Below are positions 25,801 to 33,521 of a stretch of DNA of 34,310 bases, in pieces. A program made the translations under genes and the position numbers. Position 1 is the first letter of the stretch; each line of letters begins with the position of its first letter. The DNA comes from Ignavibacteriales bacterium (GTDB taxonomy: Bacteria > Bacteroidota > Ignavibacteria > Ignavibacteriales > Ignavibacteriaceae), in contig JAAYVN010000021.1 in the NCBI GenBank assembly GCA_012517155.1, positions 1-34,310 of the forward strand, read 5' to 3'. The notes below the pieces were generated by a model. It did no database searches and was not told the origin of the DNA. It saw only the letters and a program-made list of their open reading frames with translations.

Positions 25801-26267
25801 ATTCCGGTTGGAGATTCACTTGAAATTGTGGGTCTATCGTATTGAAGAACTGCATCCAGATCCATTTCAAGGATTTCGATGCTATTCGTTAACTGCTGAT
25901 AAATTTCGGGTTTTGCCTCGATCATTATCATGTTTGCAATCCAAAAAGTCTGATATTGAAAGACCTTCTTGCTTGCCAGATTGGCTTCAAGAAAAGCGAT
26001 AAGATTGCCCTGAGTTTGAGCGGCTTTTTCCTGGAGAGCAGTAATAACTCTGAAAGAACGCTCTTCAAGAGTAGCTTTTTCTTCATAAAGCTGTGCATCC
26101 AAGCCTACAATGTCCACCTGATCGCGTAAAAAGATAAGACCTCTTACGAATTCGTTTTCTTCGCTGTTTGCAAGAGCGGTTTGAAGACGGGTGCTAACCA
26201 TTGCCTGGCTATAGACATCAGTAGCCATTAGAAGGAGTGTTAGTAAAAGTAAAAGATTTTTTTTCAC
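22875..26267 (-). CDS. Secreted subtilisin-like serine protease with T9SS sorting domain
   Basis: 1130 aa. GTG start with AAGGA 7 nt upstream; signal peptide 'MKKNLLLLLTLLLMATDVYS'. Propeptide-like segment about 25-142. S8 catalytic domain about 165-475 with D187 ('NIDTGVYPTHP'), H229 ('DCDGHGSHTMGT'), oxyanion N332 ('SAGNNGPG') and S418 ('GTSMASPHVAG'). FN3 domain about 483-590 ('PPTPITNLSVGNATSNSLML'). Then a beta domain of the type seen in secreted Bacteroidota proteases ('YNFGFNFKFYGQVKTQFYLS', 'NELICPFWDDLDAKAPG') and a further beta domain. The last ~80 residues are a type A T9SS sorting domain: 'FILDQNFPNPFNPNTTITYS', 'GYYKVDFDASKLASGTYIYQ', 'SKKMILMK'. All catalytic residues are present. 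Exported by Sec, then T9SS, and probably released or attached at the surface. Substrate unknown. Confidence 0.95.
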   Translation of the reverse strand: MKKNLLLLLTLLLMATDVYSQAMVSTRLQTALANSEENEFVRGLIFLRDQVDIVGLDAQLYEEKATLEERSFRVITALQEKAAQTQGNLIAFLEANLASKKVFQYQTFWIANMIMIEAKPEIYQQLTNSIEILEMDLDAVLQYDRPTISSESPTGIETTELGLRVINAHLLWQMGITGQNRIAMNIDTGVYPTHPALQHKWRGNHVPPGQAWFDPSQPGATTTSDCDGHGSHTMGTMVGRSLTTPDTVGVAFDAEWIAAKTICSSPHTSNSVAAFQWAMNPDGNPSTITDMPDAISCSWYDPNVSDECSGIYVTTLNSVEAAGIAVVFSAGNNGPGASTVTKPKNISTNEVNVFSVAAIDGALYNGGNNNPIASFSSRGPSTCGGTGSLLIKPEVSAPGVNVRSSGTTTGYNLLDGTSMASPHVAGAIVLLKSAFPTLTGHQLKMALYNTAKDLGTAGEDNNYGKGLIDLYAAFLSLGTPDVIPPTPITNLSVGNATSNSLMLNWTAPSDTSVGGVTRYDIRISTTPITDTTTFAAATPVNFPNAPAAPGSPEQLIVTGLTSNTLYYFNVRSRDTWGNWSVLSNPGSSSTLQAPTVLVTPLTLTKTLAAGGEISDTIHITNNAGFPSTLDYNVAFANNTFPEGKYRIQVIPSKNETEAVQDKDNPTIIYGQSIEGSGGPDLGGYEWIDSDEPNGPAYVWNDISTTGTPITNWVATGTFGATDEGYSGPYNFGFNFKFYGQVKTQFYLSSNGFICFAPITTNSFTNAALPTSAVPNELICPFWDDLDAKAPGTVHYKQDGNKMIVQWTNYQRYSGTAGYTWQVHMYSSGKIIVYYNTMTGTINSASVGLENATGTIGLQVAYNANYIKNNLALKFSAEPDWLVTNSPLNGTLFNGNTANLLLTFKTEDYPMGAYSMDVVVTSNATNLPSVTVPVSMTIVPIPVEMTSFTAEAVNGQVQLKWETATETNNQGFKVEKRLSGTESWKEAGFVEGNGSSAQAHSYTFVDKNNSVGKYEYRLKQIDYNGDFEYSKIIEVELGLPTAFILDQNFPNPFNPNTTITYSLPEKSDVTISIYSSIGEFITTLVSETKEAGYYKVDFDASKLASGTYIYQMNATGTNGKTVMSKKMILMK

Positions 26268-26401
26268 TTTTTGTTCCTTTTGTTAGTTGGTGTTTATGAT
26301 TTAACTGAAAATATGAATGAAAAAATAGCGATATTTTTTTTCTTACACAATAGAATTAATTCACCAATTTTTGATTTCTGTTAAAACTCGGTTATTTTTT
26401 G

Positions 26402-26409
26402 TATATTTG
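26402..26409 (+). promoter_or_regulatory. -7 element of a Bacteroidota-type promoter
   Basis: TATATTTG, a perfect TAnnTTTG, 30 nt before the ATG of the TonB-receptor-like gene. The upstream element at the expected distance is only partial (TGTT), so the call rests on this box and its position. Confidence 0.5.
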
Positions 26410-26438
26410 ATAATGATTATTTTAATGAACAATAGGTA

Positions 26439-28394
26439 ATGCGAAAACTTTTTTTGTTAATTCTTCTGTTTTCTCCTCTCGCATCAGGACAAACGGGTAT
26501 TGATACCCTTAAGGGGATAAGCGATTCCTCTCTGGTTGACACAACTGCCGCAATGACTGTTGATACATTATTTTCGATTCAACAGTCACCCCTGTTCGAA
26601 GAGAGCAGTTTTATATTGAGAGAGGATCTGGTGTTTACGGATTACAGATATACAGGGGATTTTTTCAATTCTTTCCCGACTGTTTTTAACAGAAATTACG
26701 GTTTTGTTGGTCAACCGAATGAATTGATTCTATATGGCGCAGGAAATAACGGGATTAGTTTCCTGATGAACAGCATCCCGGTAAATGACAGGTTTTACAA
26801 CTCTTTTGATCTTAACCGGGTACAATCGGAGAATATTGATTCGATAGAGGTTATTCCGCCATCAAGAAGTTTTTTGTATGGAACGGAAAACAATATCGTC
26901 GCGTTGAATTTCCTAACAAGGGACTTTGTGCCTCCGGCTCCTTATTCCAGAATACGCTATTATGAGGGACCGGGAGAGGAGGGAATGGTGGATGTACAGT
27001 TCAACACCATGTTTTCACAGAAGACAAATTTTTTACTTGATATTTCCAATAAAAAGGTTGAGGACTCATATACAAACTCATCCTCGTCATACTGGCAGGG
27101 AAACATTAAGCTAAAATACTTTTTCTCAAACCTGCTGAATGTTTCGGGGAGTTACTTCTTTAACAAGGGGACTACTTCCTTAAACGGTGGTATTGACCGT
27201 GAGAAAATTGCTTCTCAGTATGAGAATATTGATGATATACTTTATAATGAGTATCTGGCGCCGGTTGTTTATCCATACAGGTACCGAAAGAGCAACAGTC
27301 ATAAAATACAACTTAAAACACTTCTTAAGCTTAGCAGAAATACTCTGACCGAGATTAATTTATATTATGATAAAAACCTTGACGAAAACCGTCAAAATGA
27401 ACACGGGCTTGCTGCAAATCAGGAAGGGCTTAAGTTTGATGAATCCTACGATGTTATAGGGGCTTCCGTAAAACAGAATTTTTCCCTTTCCCTGTTTCGC
27501 CTGGATCTTTACGGCTTTCATGAAACAAGGAATTTAAAGAGAATCTATTATTTGAATCCCCGGCTTATTCCCGATTTGTCATTAAAGGAAAACATATCCG
27601 GCTTTGCCGGAAATCTTAATATAAATATTGCTCCGCTTGGGATTACCCCTTCATTCTTTGCCAAGTCAGTATATTTCAGGGAAAATGTTTACAATGGCTT
27701 TGGTAGCGACCTGACTCTGCGTCCTGCAGAAAACGTTAAAATCTACTTTGGGATAAGCAGATATGAGCGCTTTCATTCATACTTTACTACTGCCACATAT
27801 AAACCATCAGTGATTTCCATTGACGGTTCCTTTGAGTATACATCCGGTTCGCTTTTTACCAGGTTAGTTGTTTACCAGAGATACTATGATTCGGATTTCC
27901 CCAATCCATTAAGTGCCAGTACGACCATTCTGACTGAAAATCTTTACAAGAATGATATGGGAGTCGGGTGTTTTATAAAATACGGTTATGAGTTTATTGA
28001 AACCGACCTGATGCTTTCTTATCACTCAGCAACAAGAAAAAGCGAGGTTAAAGATCCTATACCCCAATTATCGGGTAATTTGGGAATCTATTATCGCAAT
28101 GTACATTTTGACTCCAGCCTGGTTGTCAAAGGAGGATTTACACTTGATTTCAGGAGTGAAAAAGGACATACTATAACGGATCCATTTTTAAGAATGCCTG
28201 CGATCATCAGTTTCAGGGAGGCGGTTCCGGCTTCATTTACAATCGATTTCCAAGTATCCGGCGAGATAAAGCAGGCAGCGATACTATACTTCACTTTTGA
28301 AAATATATTAGACAACAAATATTATATTGAACCATATTTCCCGATGCCAAGGCGTGGGATCCGTTTTGGCGTAGCCTGGGAATTATTTAATTAG
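26439..28394 (+). CDS. TonB-dependent-receptor-like outer-membrane protein with plug domain
   Basis: 651 aa. Signal peptide 'MRKLFLLILLFSPLASGQ'. A plug-like domain about 60-170: 'NELILYGAGNNGISFLMNSI' and 'IDSIEVIPPSRSFLYGTENN', which matches the usual TBDR pattern of a ligand loop followed by '..ieVirGp.s..yG....ggvInfiTk'. From about 175 on, long amphipathic strands of a barrel ('QTNFLLDISNKKVEDSY'-like), ending 'GIRFGVAWELFN'. No clear TonB box was seen near the N-terminus, and the chain is short for a 22-strand receptor, so it could be a reduced, possibly transport-inactive member. It precedes rpiB by 9 nt, so both are probably co-transcribed. Substrate unknown. Confidence 0.75.
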   Translation: MRKLFLLILLFSPLASGQTGIDTLKGISDSSLVDTTAAMTVDTLFSIQQSPLFEESSFILREDLVFTDYRYTGDFFNSFPTVFNRNYGFVGQPNELILYGAGNNGISFLMNSIPVNDRFYNSFDLNRVQSENIDSIEVIPPSRSFLYGTENNIVALNFLTRDFVPPAPYSRIRYYEGPGEEGMVDVQFNTMFSQKTNFLLDISNKKVEDSYTNSSSSYWQGNIKLKYFFSNLLNVSGSYFFNKGTTSLNGGIDREKIASQYENIDDILYNEYLAPVVYPYRYRKSNSHKIQLKTLLKLSRNTLTEINLYYDKNLDENRQNEHGLAANQEGLKFDESYDVIGASVKQNFSLSLFRLDLYGFHETRNLKRIYYLNPRLIPDLSLKENISGFAGNLNINIAPLGITPSFFAKSVYFRENVYNGFGSDLTLRPAENVKIYFGISRYERFHSYFTTATYKPSVISIDGSFEYTSGSLFTRLVVYQRYYDSDFPNPLSASTTILTENLYKNDMGVGCFIKYGYEFIETDLMLSYHSATRKSEVKDPIPQLSGNLGIYYRNVHFDSSLVVKGGFTLDFRSEKGHTITDPFLRMPAIISFREAVPASFTIDFQVSGEIKQAAILYFTFENILDNKYYIEPYFPMPRRGIRFGVAWELFN

Positions 28395-28403
28395 AGAGAA
28401 ATT

Positions 28404-28847
28404 ATGAAAATATTTATCGGAGCAGATCACGGGGGATTTGAACTCAAAGAAAAAATAAAAGACTTCCTGGTAAAGAACAAATTTGAGACAGAGGATACGG
28501 GAAGTATTGTTTACGACAAGACCGATGACTATCCCGATTTGACTATTAATCTTGCACAAAAAGTTACTGCAACTCCCGGTTCAAAAGGAATAATGATCTG
28601 CGGAAGCGGAGTCGGAGCATGTGTTGCGGCAAATAAAATTAAGGGTATCAGGGCATGTGTGTGTCATGACACCTATTCTGCACATCAGGGAGTTGAGCAT
28701 GACAATATGAATGTGCTTTGTTTGGGGGGGCGAATAGTAGGGTATGAACTGGCGTTTGAGATAGTCGGAGCTTTTGTGAGAGCGGAATTCTCAAATGAAG
28801 AGAGACATATCAGACGACTGGAGAAAGTGCTTAAGCTGGAAAATTAG
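28404..28847 (+). CDS. rpiB: Ribose-5-phosphate isomerase B
   Basis: 147 aa, full length for RpiB. Interconverts ribulose 5-phosphate and ribose 5-phosphate in the pentose phosphate pathway. Motifs: 'IFIGADHGGFELKEKIKDFL' (D8, H9), the catalytic C66 in 'MICGSGVGACVAANK', H99 in 'GVEHDNMNVLCLGGR' and the anion-binding arginine region 'IRACVCHDTYSA'. Presence of C66 argues for a true RpiB and not a LacA/LacB subunit. It begins 9 nt after the TonB-receptor-like gene, with AGAGAAATT as ribosome binding region. Functional relation to the receptor is not evident. Confidence 0.95.
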   Translation: MKIFIGADHGGFELKEKIKDFLVKNKFETEDTGSIVYDKTDDYPDLTINLAQKVTATPGSKGIMICGSGVGACVAANKIKGIRACVCHDTYSAHQGVEHDNMNVLCLGGRIVGYELAFEIVGAFVRAEFSNEERHIRRLEKVLKLEN

Positions 28848-28926
28848 AATGTAATCCGGGACGGTAAAAAAGAGTTTACATTAAAGCAACATATTGTATT
28901 GCTGTTAAACCAAAAGTATCCCGCTT

Positions 28927-30039
28927 TTATTTATTCAGATATTCTTTATAAAAGTCAATAACACGCTGAGAAAGTAGTTCGATTTCAAAATTCTCAATTG
29001 TTCTCTTTCTTGCTGCTTTACCCATTTTTTCTCTAAGTTCCCGATTTTCGATAAGTGTTTCTAATTTTTCTTTCAAGTCAACAGCATTCCCTTTTTCAAA
29101 AAGCAGGGACGTTTCACCATCAATTGCGATATCAAGAATTCCATCAGTACGAGAAGCAACCGAAGCTCTTTCCATTGCCATGGCTTCGATAAGTGCAATT
29201 CCGAAAGCTTCGGAATGGGAGGGAAAGACAAATATATCCATTGCATGGAGAATGTCGGGAGTATCTTTGCGAAAGCCGGTAAAAATCACATTCCCCGGGA
29301 TGTAATCGTTTGCCATTTTTTCAATATGATCTGCATATTCATCTTCTCCACGACTTGCTTCCCCGACTATCATAAATTTCAAGTGTTTATATTTCCCGCA
29401 AAGTTCGCGGGCTGCTTCAAGAAACTCCTCATGACCTTTACCCGGACTGAATCTTGCCAGCATTCCCATAACTAAATCGTCCGCGCCGATATTATATTCA
29501 TTCCTGATCTTTTCTCTGTTGGACATATGTGGATTGAACTTTACCGTGTCCACTCCGTTGTGGAGTAATCTTATCTTTGAGATGTCCAGTGGGCAAGTAT
29601 CGAGCAAATTTTTCCTGATTACCTCACTAATAGCGAAAGCACAGGTCAGGCGTTTATAAATCCATTTGTGGATGAAATCTTTTTTAACTATGTAGGAACC
29701 TACCTGTTTGGTAAGAAAAACCGGTATATTTAGTCGGGCCAGTTTAACAGCCGGAATGATAAGGAAAAGGTCTTTTGAGAATTGTGTGTGAATTAAATCG
29801 TATTCCCCTCTTTTCAGAATCCGTTTTAATTTCCGAACCTGTAACGGATGGAAGTATGAGGAAAACCTGAAGGAATGAGTTTGGATAACCATACTGATGG
29901 CTTCTTTATGAATCCGCGAATCCTTATAACAGATAAGTTCCACATCATGTCCCCTGTTCTGAAGTTGCTTTAGGGCTGTAAGGGCAAATAGTTCCATTCC
30001 GCCCCAGCTTTGAGAGAGGCAGGAGTAAAGAATATTCAT
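28927..30039 (-). CDS. GT4-family glycosyltransferase
   Basis: 370 aa, GT-B fold. N-terminal acceptor domain starts 'MNILYSCLSQSWGGMELFAL', with the glycine-rich loop and 'HDVELICY'; a C-terminal nucleotide-sugar domain contains 'GMLARFSPGKGHEEFLEAAR', 'VIFTGFRKDTPDILHAMDIF' and the E-x7-E motif 'SEAFGIALIEAMAM'. Retaining transfer from a nucleotide sugar to an unknown acceptor, cytoplasmic side. The hallmark order and E-x7-E place it in GT4 (the 'glycos_transf_1' group). It follows the SpoIID-like gene by 5 nt, so the two are translationally linked; a shared role in cell-envelope polymer building is likely but not specified. Confidence 0.92.
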   Translation of the reverse strand: MNILYSCLSQSWGGMELFALTALKQLQNRGHDVELICYKDSRIHKEAISMVIQTHSFRFSSYFHPLQVRKLKRILKRGEYDLIHTQFSKDLFLIIPAVKLARLNIPVFLTKQVGSYIVKKDFIHKWIYKRLTCAFAISEVIRKNLLDTCPLDISKIRLLHNGVDTVKFNPHMSNREKIRNEYNIGADDLVMGMLARFSPGKGHEEFLEAARELCGKYKHLKFMIVGEASRGEDEYADHIEKMANDYIPGNVIFTGFRKDTPDILHAMDIFVFPSHSEAFGIALIEAMAMERASVASRTDGILDIAIDGETSLLFEKGNAVDLKEKLETLIENRELREKMGKAARKRTIENFEIELLSQRVIDFYKEYLNK

Positions 30040-30044
30040 GGTTA

Positions 30045-31388
30045 TTAATAAATTTTCTTCAAATGTGAGTTGTGATAATAATGATTAAGAATCTCGTCAA
30101 AATGGAAATTATTTTCGGACATGACCGCTGCGCCAATCTGACATAATCCGACACCGTGTCCCCAGCCCGCGCCGTAAATCACAAATTTTTGTGGAATACC
30201 ATTTTTAAGATCCTCTTTTTCAATAACAATAGCGCTGCTGTAAAGATGTGATTTGGAAAGGGTTTTTCGTATTTCCAGTTCCTTGCCAACAATCATAGTT
30301 CTCTTTGAACCAACAATTTTCATTTTAATCAACCGGGCTGAAGCGCCTCTCTGAATTGGAATTATGTCTGCTATATCTCCGAAATCGATGCCTCTTTTTT
30401 TTCTGATCAGTTCAGCCAGTTCAGCCTGCGTGTATTCAATCCGCCATCTGTAGAAGTCTGAAGTTTCCTGATCATAATCCAGCAGAACCTGAGCAAGTAT
30501 CTTTTTATCTGTAGTATTGCAATAAGCCTGCGGACTTGATTTGATCCATTTAACCGCATTGGCCTCAACGGTAAAGTCAGTTTTATAGTTATCCGGTTCG
30601 TACTTGTAATCAACAACGGGTACGAGATAGTCAAAATGTTTAGGTTCCCAAACATTCTCGAAAGCTTCAGTAATTCCACCGCAAGCTTTATAAAATCTTG
30701 CGTCGCAAACTTTTCCAAGAGAATCGGTCAGAACAATTCCTTTTGTCTCTTCGACAGCTGTTACTGCAATATCGGTAAAAATCTTAGTAACCCCCTGATA
30801 ACGCTGGCAATGGTCATCAGCACATACATCAAACAGAGCATGGTCTTCGCGGTCATACCATTTGGTAATTTCATCCTCTTTTAAAATTGTGCTGGAATAG
30901 TCAACGCGTTCCTGTTTGATTGTTTTTGATTTCTCGATTTGGGCAAGAAGCCAACTTCGGGAGATTACGGAGTGGGCTTTAAGCAGTTCAATATTGCATT
31001 TTGCACTCATCTCAGATGAAATTACACTTTTAAGGTACTCGTCAATCGAAATAGTGTTTATGGCGGTCAATTTATTTTCATTAGCGAGGAATTTAAGAAT
31101 ACCGCTGAAATTCTGTTTTTCTTTTCGCTGCCAATGAAAGTCGACACCGATAACAACATCCCTAAGTGTAAAGGATTCTGTAGCCGGATTCGTCGGGGTG
31201 AAAAGGACTTCTTTTTCGAATTCCAATTTTTGTCCTTTATCCTGAACGATGATCTTATCTCCCTGTACTTCGGCTTTGAATTTACCGCTTAAAGTTTTGC
31301 CTGTACGATTAATATCAAAATCCCCGTACAGTTCAAAATTTATTTTTTTCTCAGTCATTATACCGACATTAATCTCAGGCACGCTCAT
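30045..31388 (-). CDS. SpoIID/LytB-domain protein (no signal peptide)
   Basis: 447 aa when started at the ATG at 31388; a TTG at 31445 would add 19 residues over the likely promoter and is rejected. SpoIID-type features: 'NTISIDEYLKSVISSEMSAK', 'LKAHSVISRSWLLAQI', 'AVEETKGIVLTDSLGKVCDA', 'FYKACGGITEAFENVW' and the C-terminal 'YGAGWGHGVGLCQIGA' with 'FDEILNHYYHNSHLKKIY'. SpoIID is a lytic transglycosylase acting on denuded peptidoglycan; LytB relatives enhance amidases. Here no signal peptide or anchor is visible, so how it would reach the wall is unclear. In Bacteroidota relatives an exported or alternative role is possible. Upstream of, and coupled to, the GT4 gene. Confidence 0.85.
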   Translation of the reverse strand: MSVPEINVGIMTEKKINFELYGDFDINRTGKTLSGKFKAEVQGDKIIVQDKGQKLEFEKEVLFTPTNPATESFTLRDVVIGVDFHWQRKEKQNFSGILKFLANENKLTAINTISIDEYLKSVISSEMSAKCNIELLKAHSVISRSWLLAQIEKSKTIKQERVDYSSTILKEDEITKWYDREDHALFDVCADDHCQRYQGVTKIFTDIAVTAVEETKGIVLTDSLGKVCDARFYKACGGITEAFENVWEPKHFDYLVPVVDYKYEPDNYKTDFTVEANAVKWIKSSPQAYCNTTDKKILAQVLLDYDQETSDFYRWRIEYTQAELAELIRKKRGIDFGDIADIIPIQRGASARLIKMKIVGSKRTMIVGKELEIRKTLSKSHLYSSAIVIEKEDLKNGIPQKFVIYGAGWGHGVGLCQIGAAVMSENNFHFDEILNHYYHNSHLKKIY

Positions 31389-31421
31389 ATCACACTCACA
31401 AAAATTGTTAAAAAATGATTT

Positions 31422-31454
31422 TAAATATACAAATCCATTCTTCAATCATCAAAA
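31422..31454 (-). promoter_or_regulatory. Probable promoter for the SpoIID-like/GT4 pair
   Basis: On the minus strand TTTTG (31454-31450), 20-nt spacer, TATATTTA (31429-31422). One base off TAnnTTTG and one base long in spacing; leader of about 30 nt before the ATG at 31388, which supports that start over the upstream TTG. Confidence 0.5.
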
Positions 31455-31571
31455 CAAGCTCTTTGTCGAATCGCTGACAAATTTGAACAGTAAAGTACTA
31501 CAATTTCCTAAAATTTTGGGAAAAGGTTTATAAGGGCAAAGTCAAAGCGGCCGGAGTAAACCGTAATTTTG

Positions 31572-31603
31572 TTTTGAAATCTACGTAATAATAGTTTATT
31601 TTG
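31572..31603 (+). promoter_or_regulatory. Possible promoter for the FN3 lipoprotein gene
   Basis: TTTTG (31572-31576), 20-nt spacer, TATTTTG (31597-31603), close to the Bacteroidota pattern with a one-base contraction of the -7 box. It is 49 nt before the ATG. Confidence 0.35.
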
Positions 31604-31652
31604 TAAGTGAGAAAATAGAATTTTTAGTTCCGTATATATAATTTTTATAAAA

Positions 31653-33482
31653 ATGAAAAATTCAATAAAATATTGTGTGGCAGGTGTACTTTCCCTTCTT
31701 CTATTCCGGGGCTGTCTTGAGCCTCAAACTGTTGAGAATGAAAATGCTCCTTATACAATGGATATAGTGTCGCCTAAAAGCGGTGATTCCATAGTAGTGG
31801 GGAGGAATTTCATAACCTATTCAGCGGAAGACAATCCCAATGGGGGTGGATTTAGTCAATTTGAAGTATTTTTAAATGGGTTATCGCATAAAGTTTTTGC
31901 AGTAAGTGCAGACAGCGGAAGCCCTAAACTTTACTTTGATGTTGACTCTTCACAAACCATAGGAAGTAAATTGTCAATTTTTGTTACAGCTTATAACCGC
32001 ACAGGGGGATACAAAACAAGTGAGCCGGTGAGCGGTTTGGTAGTCAAGGAAAACACTAATCCGCCAAATGCACCGGATAGTTTAATAGCACCGTATATAA
32101 CCCCGACTTCAATTTTATTGGTTTGGGTGGACAATGCCACAAATGAAACCGGGTATGAGATTTACAGAAGTGTAAATAACAACTCGAATTATTCACTTTT
32201 AACGACAAGACCTTCAAATACAATAAGTTATGCAGACAATACGGTATCAACTAATTTTAATTATTTTTACAAGGTACGGGCAATAAACAAGTATGGAGCC
32301 TCAAGTTTCAGCAACGAAGTGGGGATATCGTCAGGCAGTTCAACATCGACTTCTGACACTCCTTCAGAGGTCAAGGGGGAAGTGCTTGGAGCTACACAGA
32401 TAAAGATTTCCTGGAAACTATCTTCAAATTCAAGTTTGAATGGATTTGAAATTCAAAGAAGACAAAGCAGTACGGATAATTGGACAGCTATTGCCTACTT
32501 ACCAAACACTGCAAGGGAATATCTGGATAATAATCTGACAGCATCTCAAGCATATAGTTATCGTATTGTCGCAATATACTCAACCAAAAAGACTTTTTCT
32601 TCAATAATAACGGTGACCACAGCATACAAAGATATTCCAGCACCGACTAACTTCAGCGCAAGTTATAACGCTGCAGAGGGGCATATACTGCTCACGTGGA
32701 CAAATAACAGTAATCAAGAAAACGGCACGTATATCGAGAGACGGGATGTGGCAAACGAGTTTACAGTAATTGCTATTACACAGCAGGGAGCATCGAGTTT
32801 TCAGGATCCTGTCTTCTCGCAGTTGAACCAGTCCGGGATCACTTATCAATACAGGATAAGACAACTCACTACTGAAAGCTTCTTTACTCCGTACAGCAAT
32901 ACAGAGTCGGTAATAATACCGTTCACGCGACCTGTGGCGCCAAAAAACTTTACGATGAGTGAACTTACCGAGGGAGAAAGATTCCTATTGAATTGGACAT
33001 ATCAAGCGGGTGCATATGATTATTTTGAGATATATGTGCGAGAAGGTGATAGTCCAAATTATCAGGTATATACAACATCATCAATGTCATATACTTTACA
33101 GGGATTGGAAAAGACAAAGATATATGGCGTTAAGGTGAGAGCTGTTAAAGGGGGTTATGGTGGTGACTATACCAGTGAATTGACAACACCATTGTTAAAA
33201 CCGGTTAATCTTGTAGCAACTCTTTCGTATTTTATCACATCTCCTTTGGTAACTCTTAACTGGACAAACAGAGCACCAAACGCAAGTTATATTGAAATTG
33301 AAAGAAGAAACGTAGGGGATATTAACTACTCACGAATTAAGACAGTGGGGTTGACAGGACCATATCAAGATTCCACAGTGAGTGTTCAATCTGATTACGA
33401 ATATAGAATAAGAGTTATCAGGACAGTTCCTCCCCTAGCGACATCTGGATATTCTAATATTTCAAGAATTGTGATTCCCTAA
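31653..33482 (+). CDS. Probable lipoprotein with five FN3 domains
   Basis: 609 aa. N-terminal 'MKNSIKYCVAGVLSLLLFRG' is followed by C21, a plausible lipidation site, although FRGC departs from the usual LAGC lipobox. An Ig-like module spans about 33-130, then five fibronectin type III modules at about 134-226, 234-326, 330-426, 428-514 and 516-609. Each begins with a proline-rich lead such as 'PPNAPDSLIAP' or 'RPVAPKNFTM' and carries the FN3 'YxYRVRAI'-like strand ('NYFYKVRAINKYGASSFSNE', 'YSYRIVAIY', 'YQYRIRQL', 'YEYRIRVI'). No catalytic domain and no T9SS sorting domain. Likely an outer-membrane-attached surface protein for adhesion or binding. Convergent with the DUF4143 gene, sharing a hairpin. 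Confidence 0.85.
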   Translation: MKNSIKYCVAGVLSLLLFRGCLEPQTVENENAPYTMDIVSPKSGDSIVVGRNFITYSAEDNPNGGGFSQFEVFLNGLSHKVFAVSADSGSPKLYFDVDSSQTIGSKLSIFVTAYNRTGGYKTSEPVSGLVVKENTNPPNAPDSLIAPYITPTSILLVWVDNATNETGYEIYRSVNNNSNYSLLTTRPSNTISYADNTVSTNFNYFYKVRAINKYGASSFSNEVGISSGSSTSTSDTPSEVKGEVLGATQIKISWKLSSNSSLNGFEIQRRQSSTDNWTAIAYLPNTAREYLDNNLTASQAYSYRIVAIYSTKKTFSSIITVTTAYKDIPAPTNFSASYNAAEGHILLTWTNNSNQENGTYIERRDVANEFTVIAITQQGASSFQDPVFSQLNQSGITYQYRIRQLTTESFFTPYSNTESVIIPFTRPVAPKNFTMSELTEGERFLLNWTYQAGAYDYFEIYVREGDSPNYQVYTTSSMSYTLQGLEKTKIYGVKVRAVKGGYGGDYTSELTTPLLKPVNLVATLSYFITSPLVTLNWTNRAPNASYIEIERRNVGDINYSRIKTVGLTGPYQDSTVSVQSDYEYRIRVIRTVPPLATSGYSNISRIVIP

Positions 33483-33494
33483 GATAAAATTTAA

Positions 33495-33521
33495 CCGGCT
33501 TCATTGTCATAATGAAGCCGG
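33495..33521. terminator. Hairpin between convergent genes
   Basis: CCGGCTTCATT (33495-33505), 5-nt loop, AATGAAGCCGG (33511-33521): a perfect 11-bp stem. It begins 12 nt after the lipoprotein stop and overlaps the last codons (PASL-stop) of the minus-strand gene. T-rich sequence follows only on the minus strand (TTAAATTTT), and no T-run follows on the plus strand, so termination in both directions is likely but not textbook. Confidence 0.7.
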
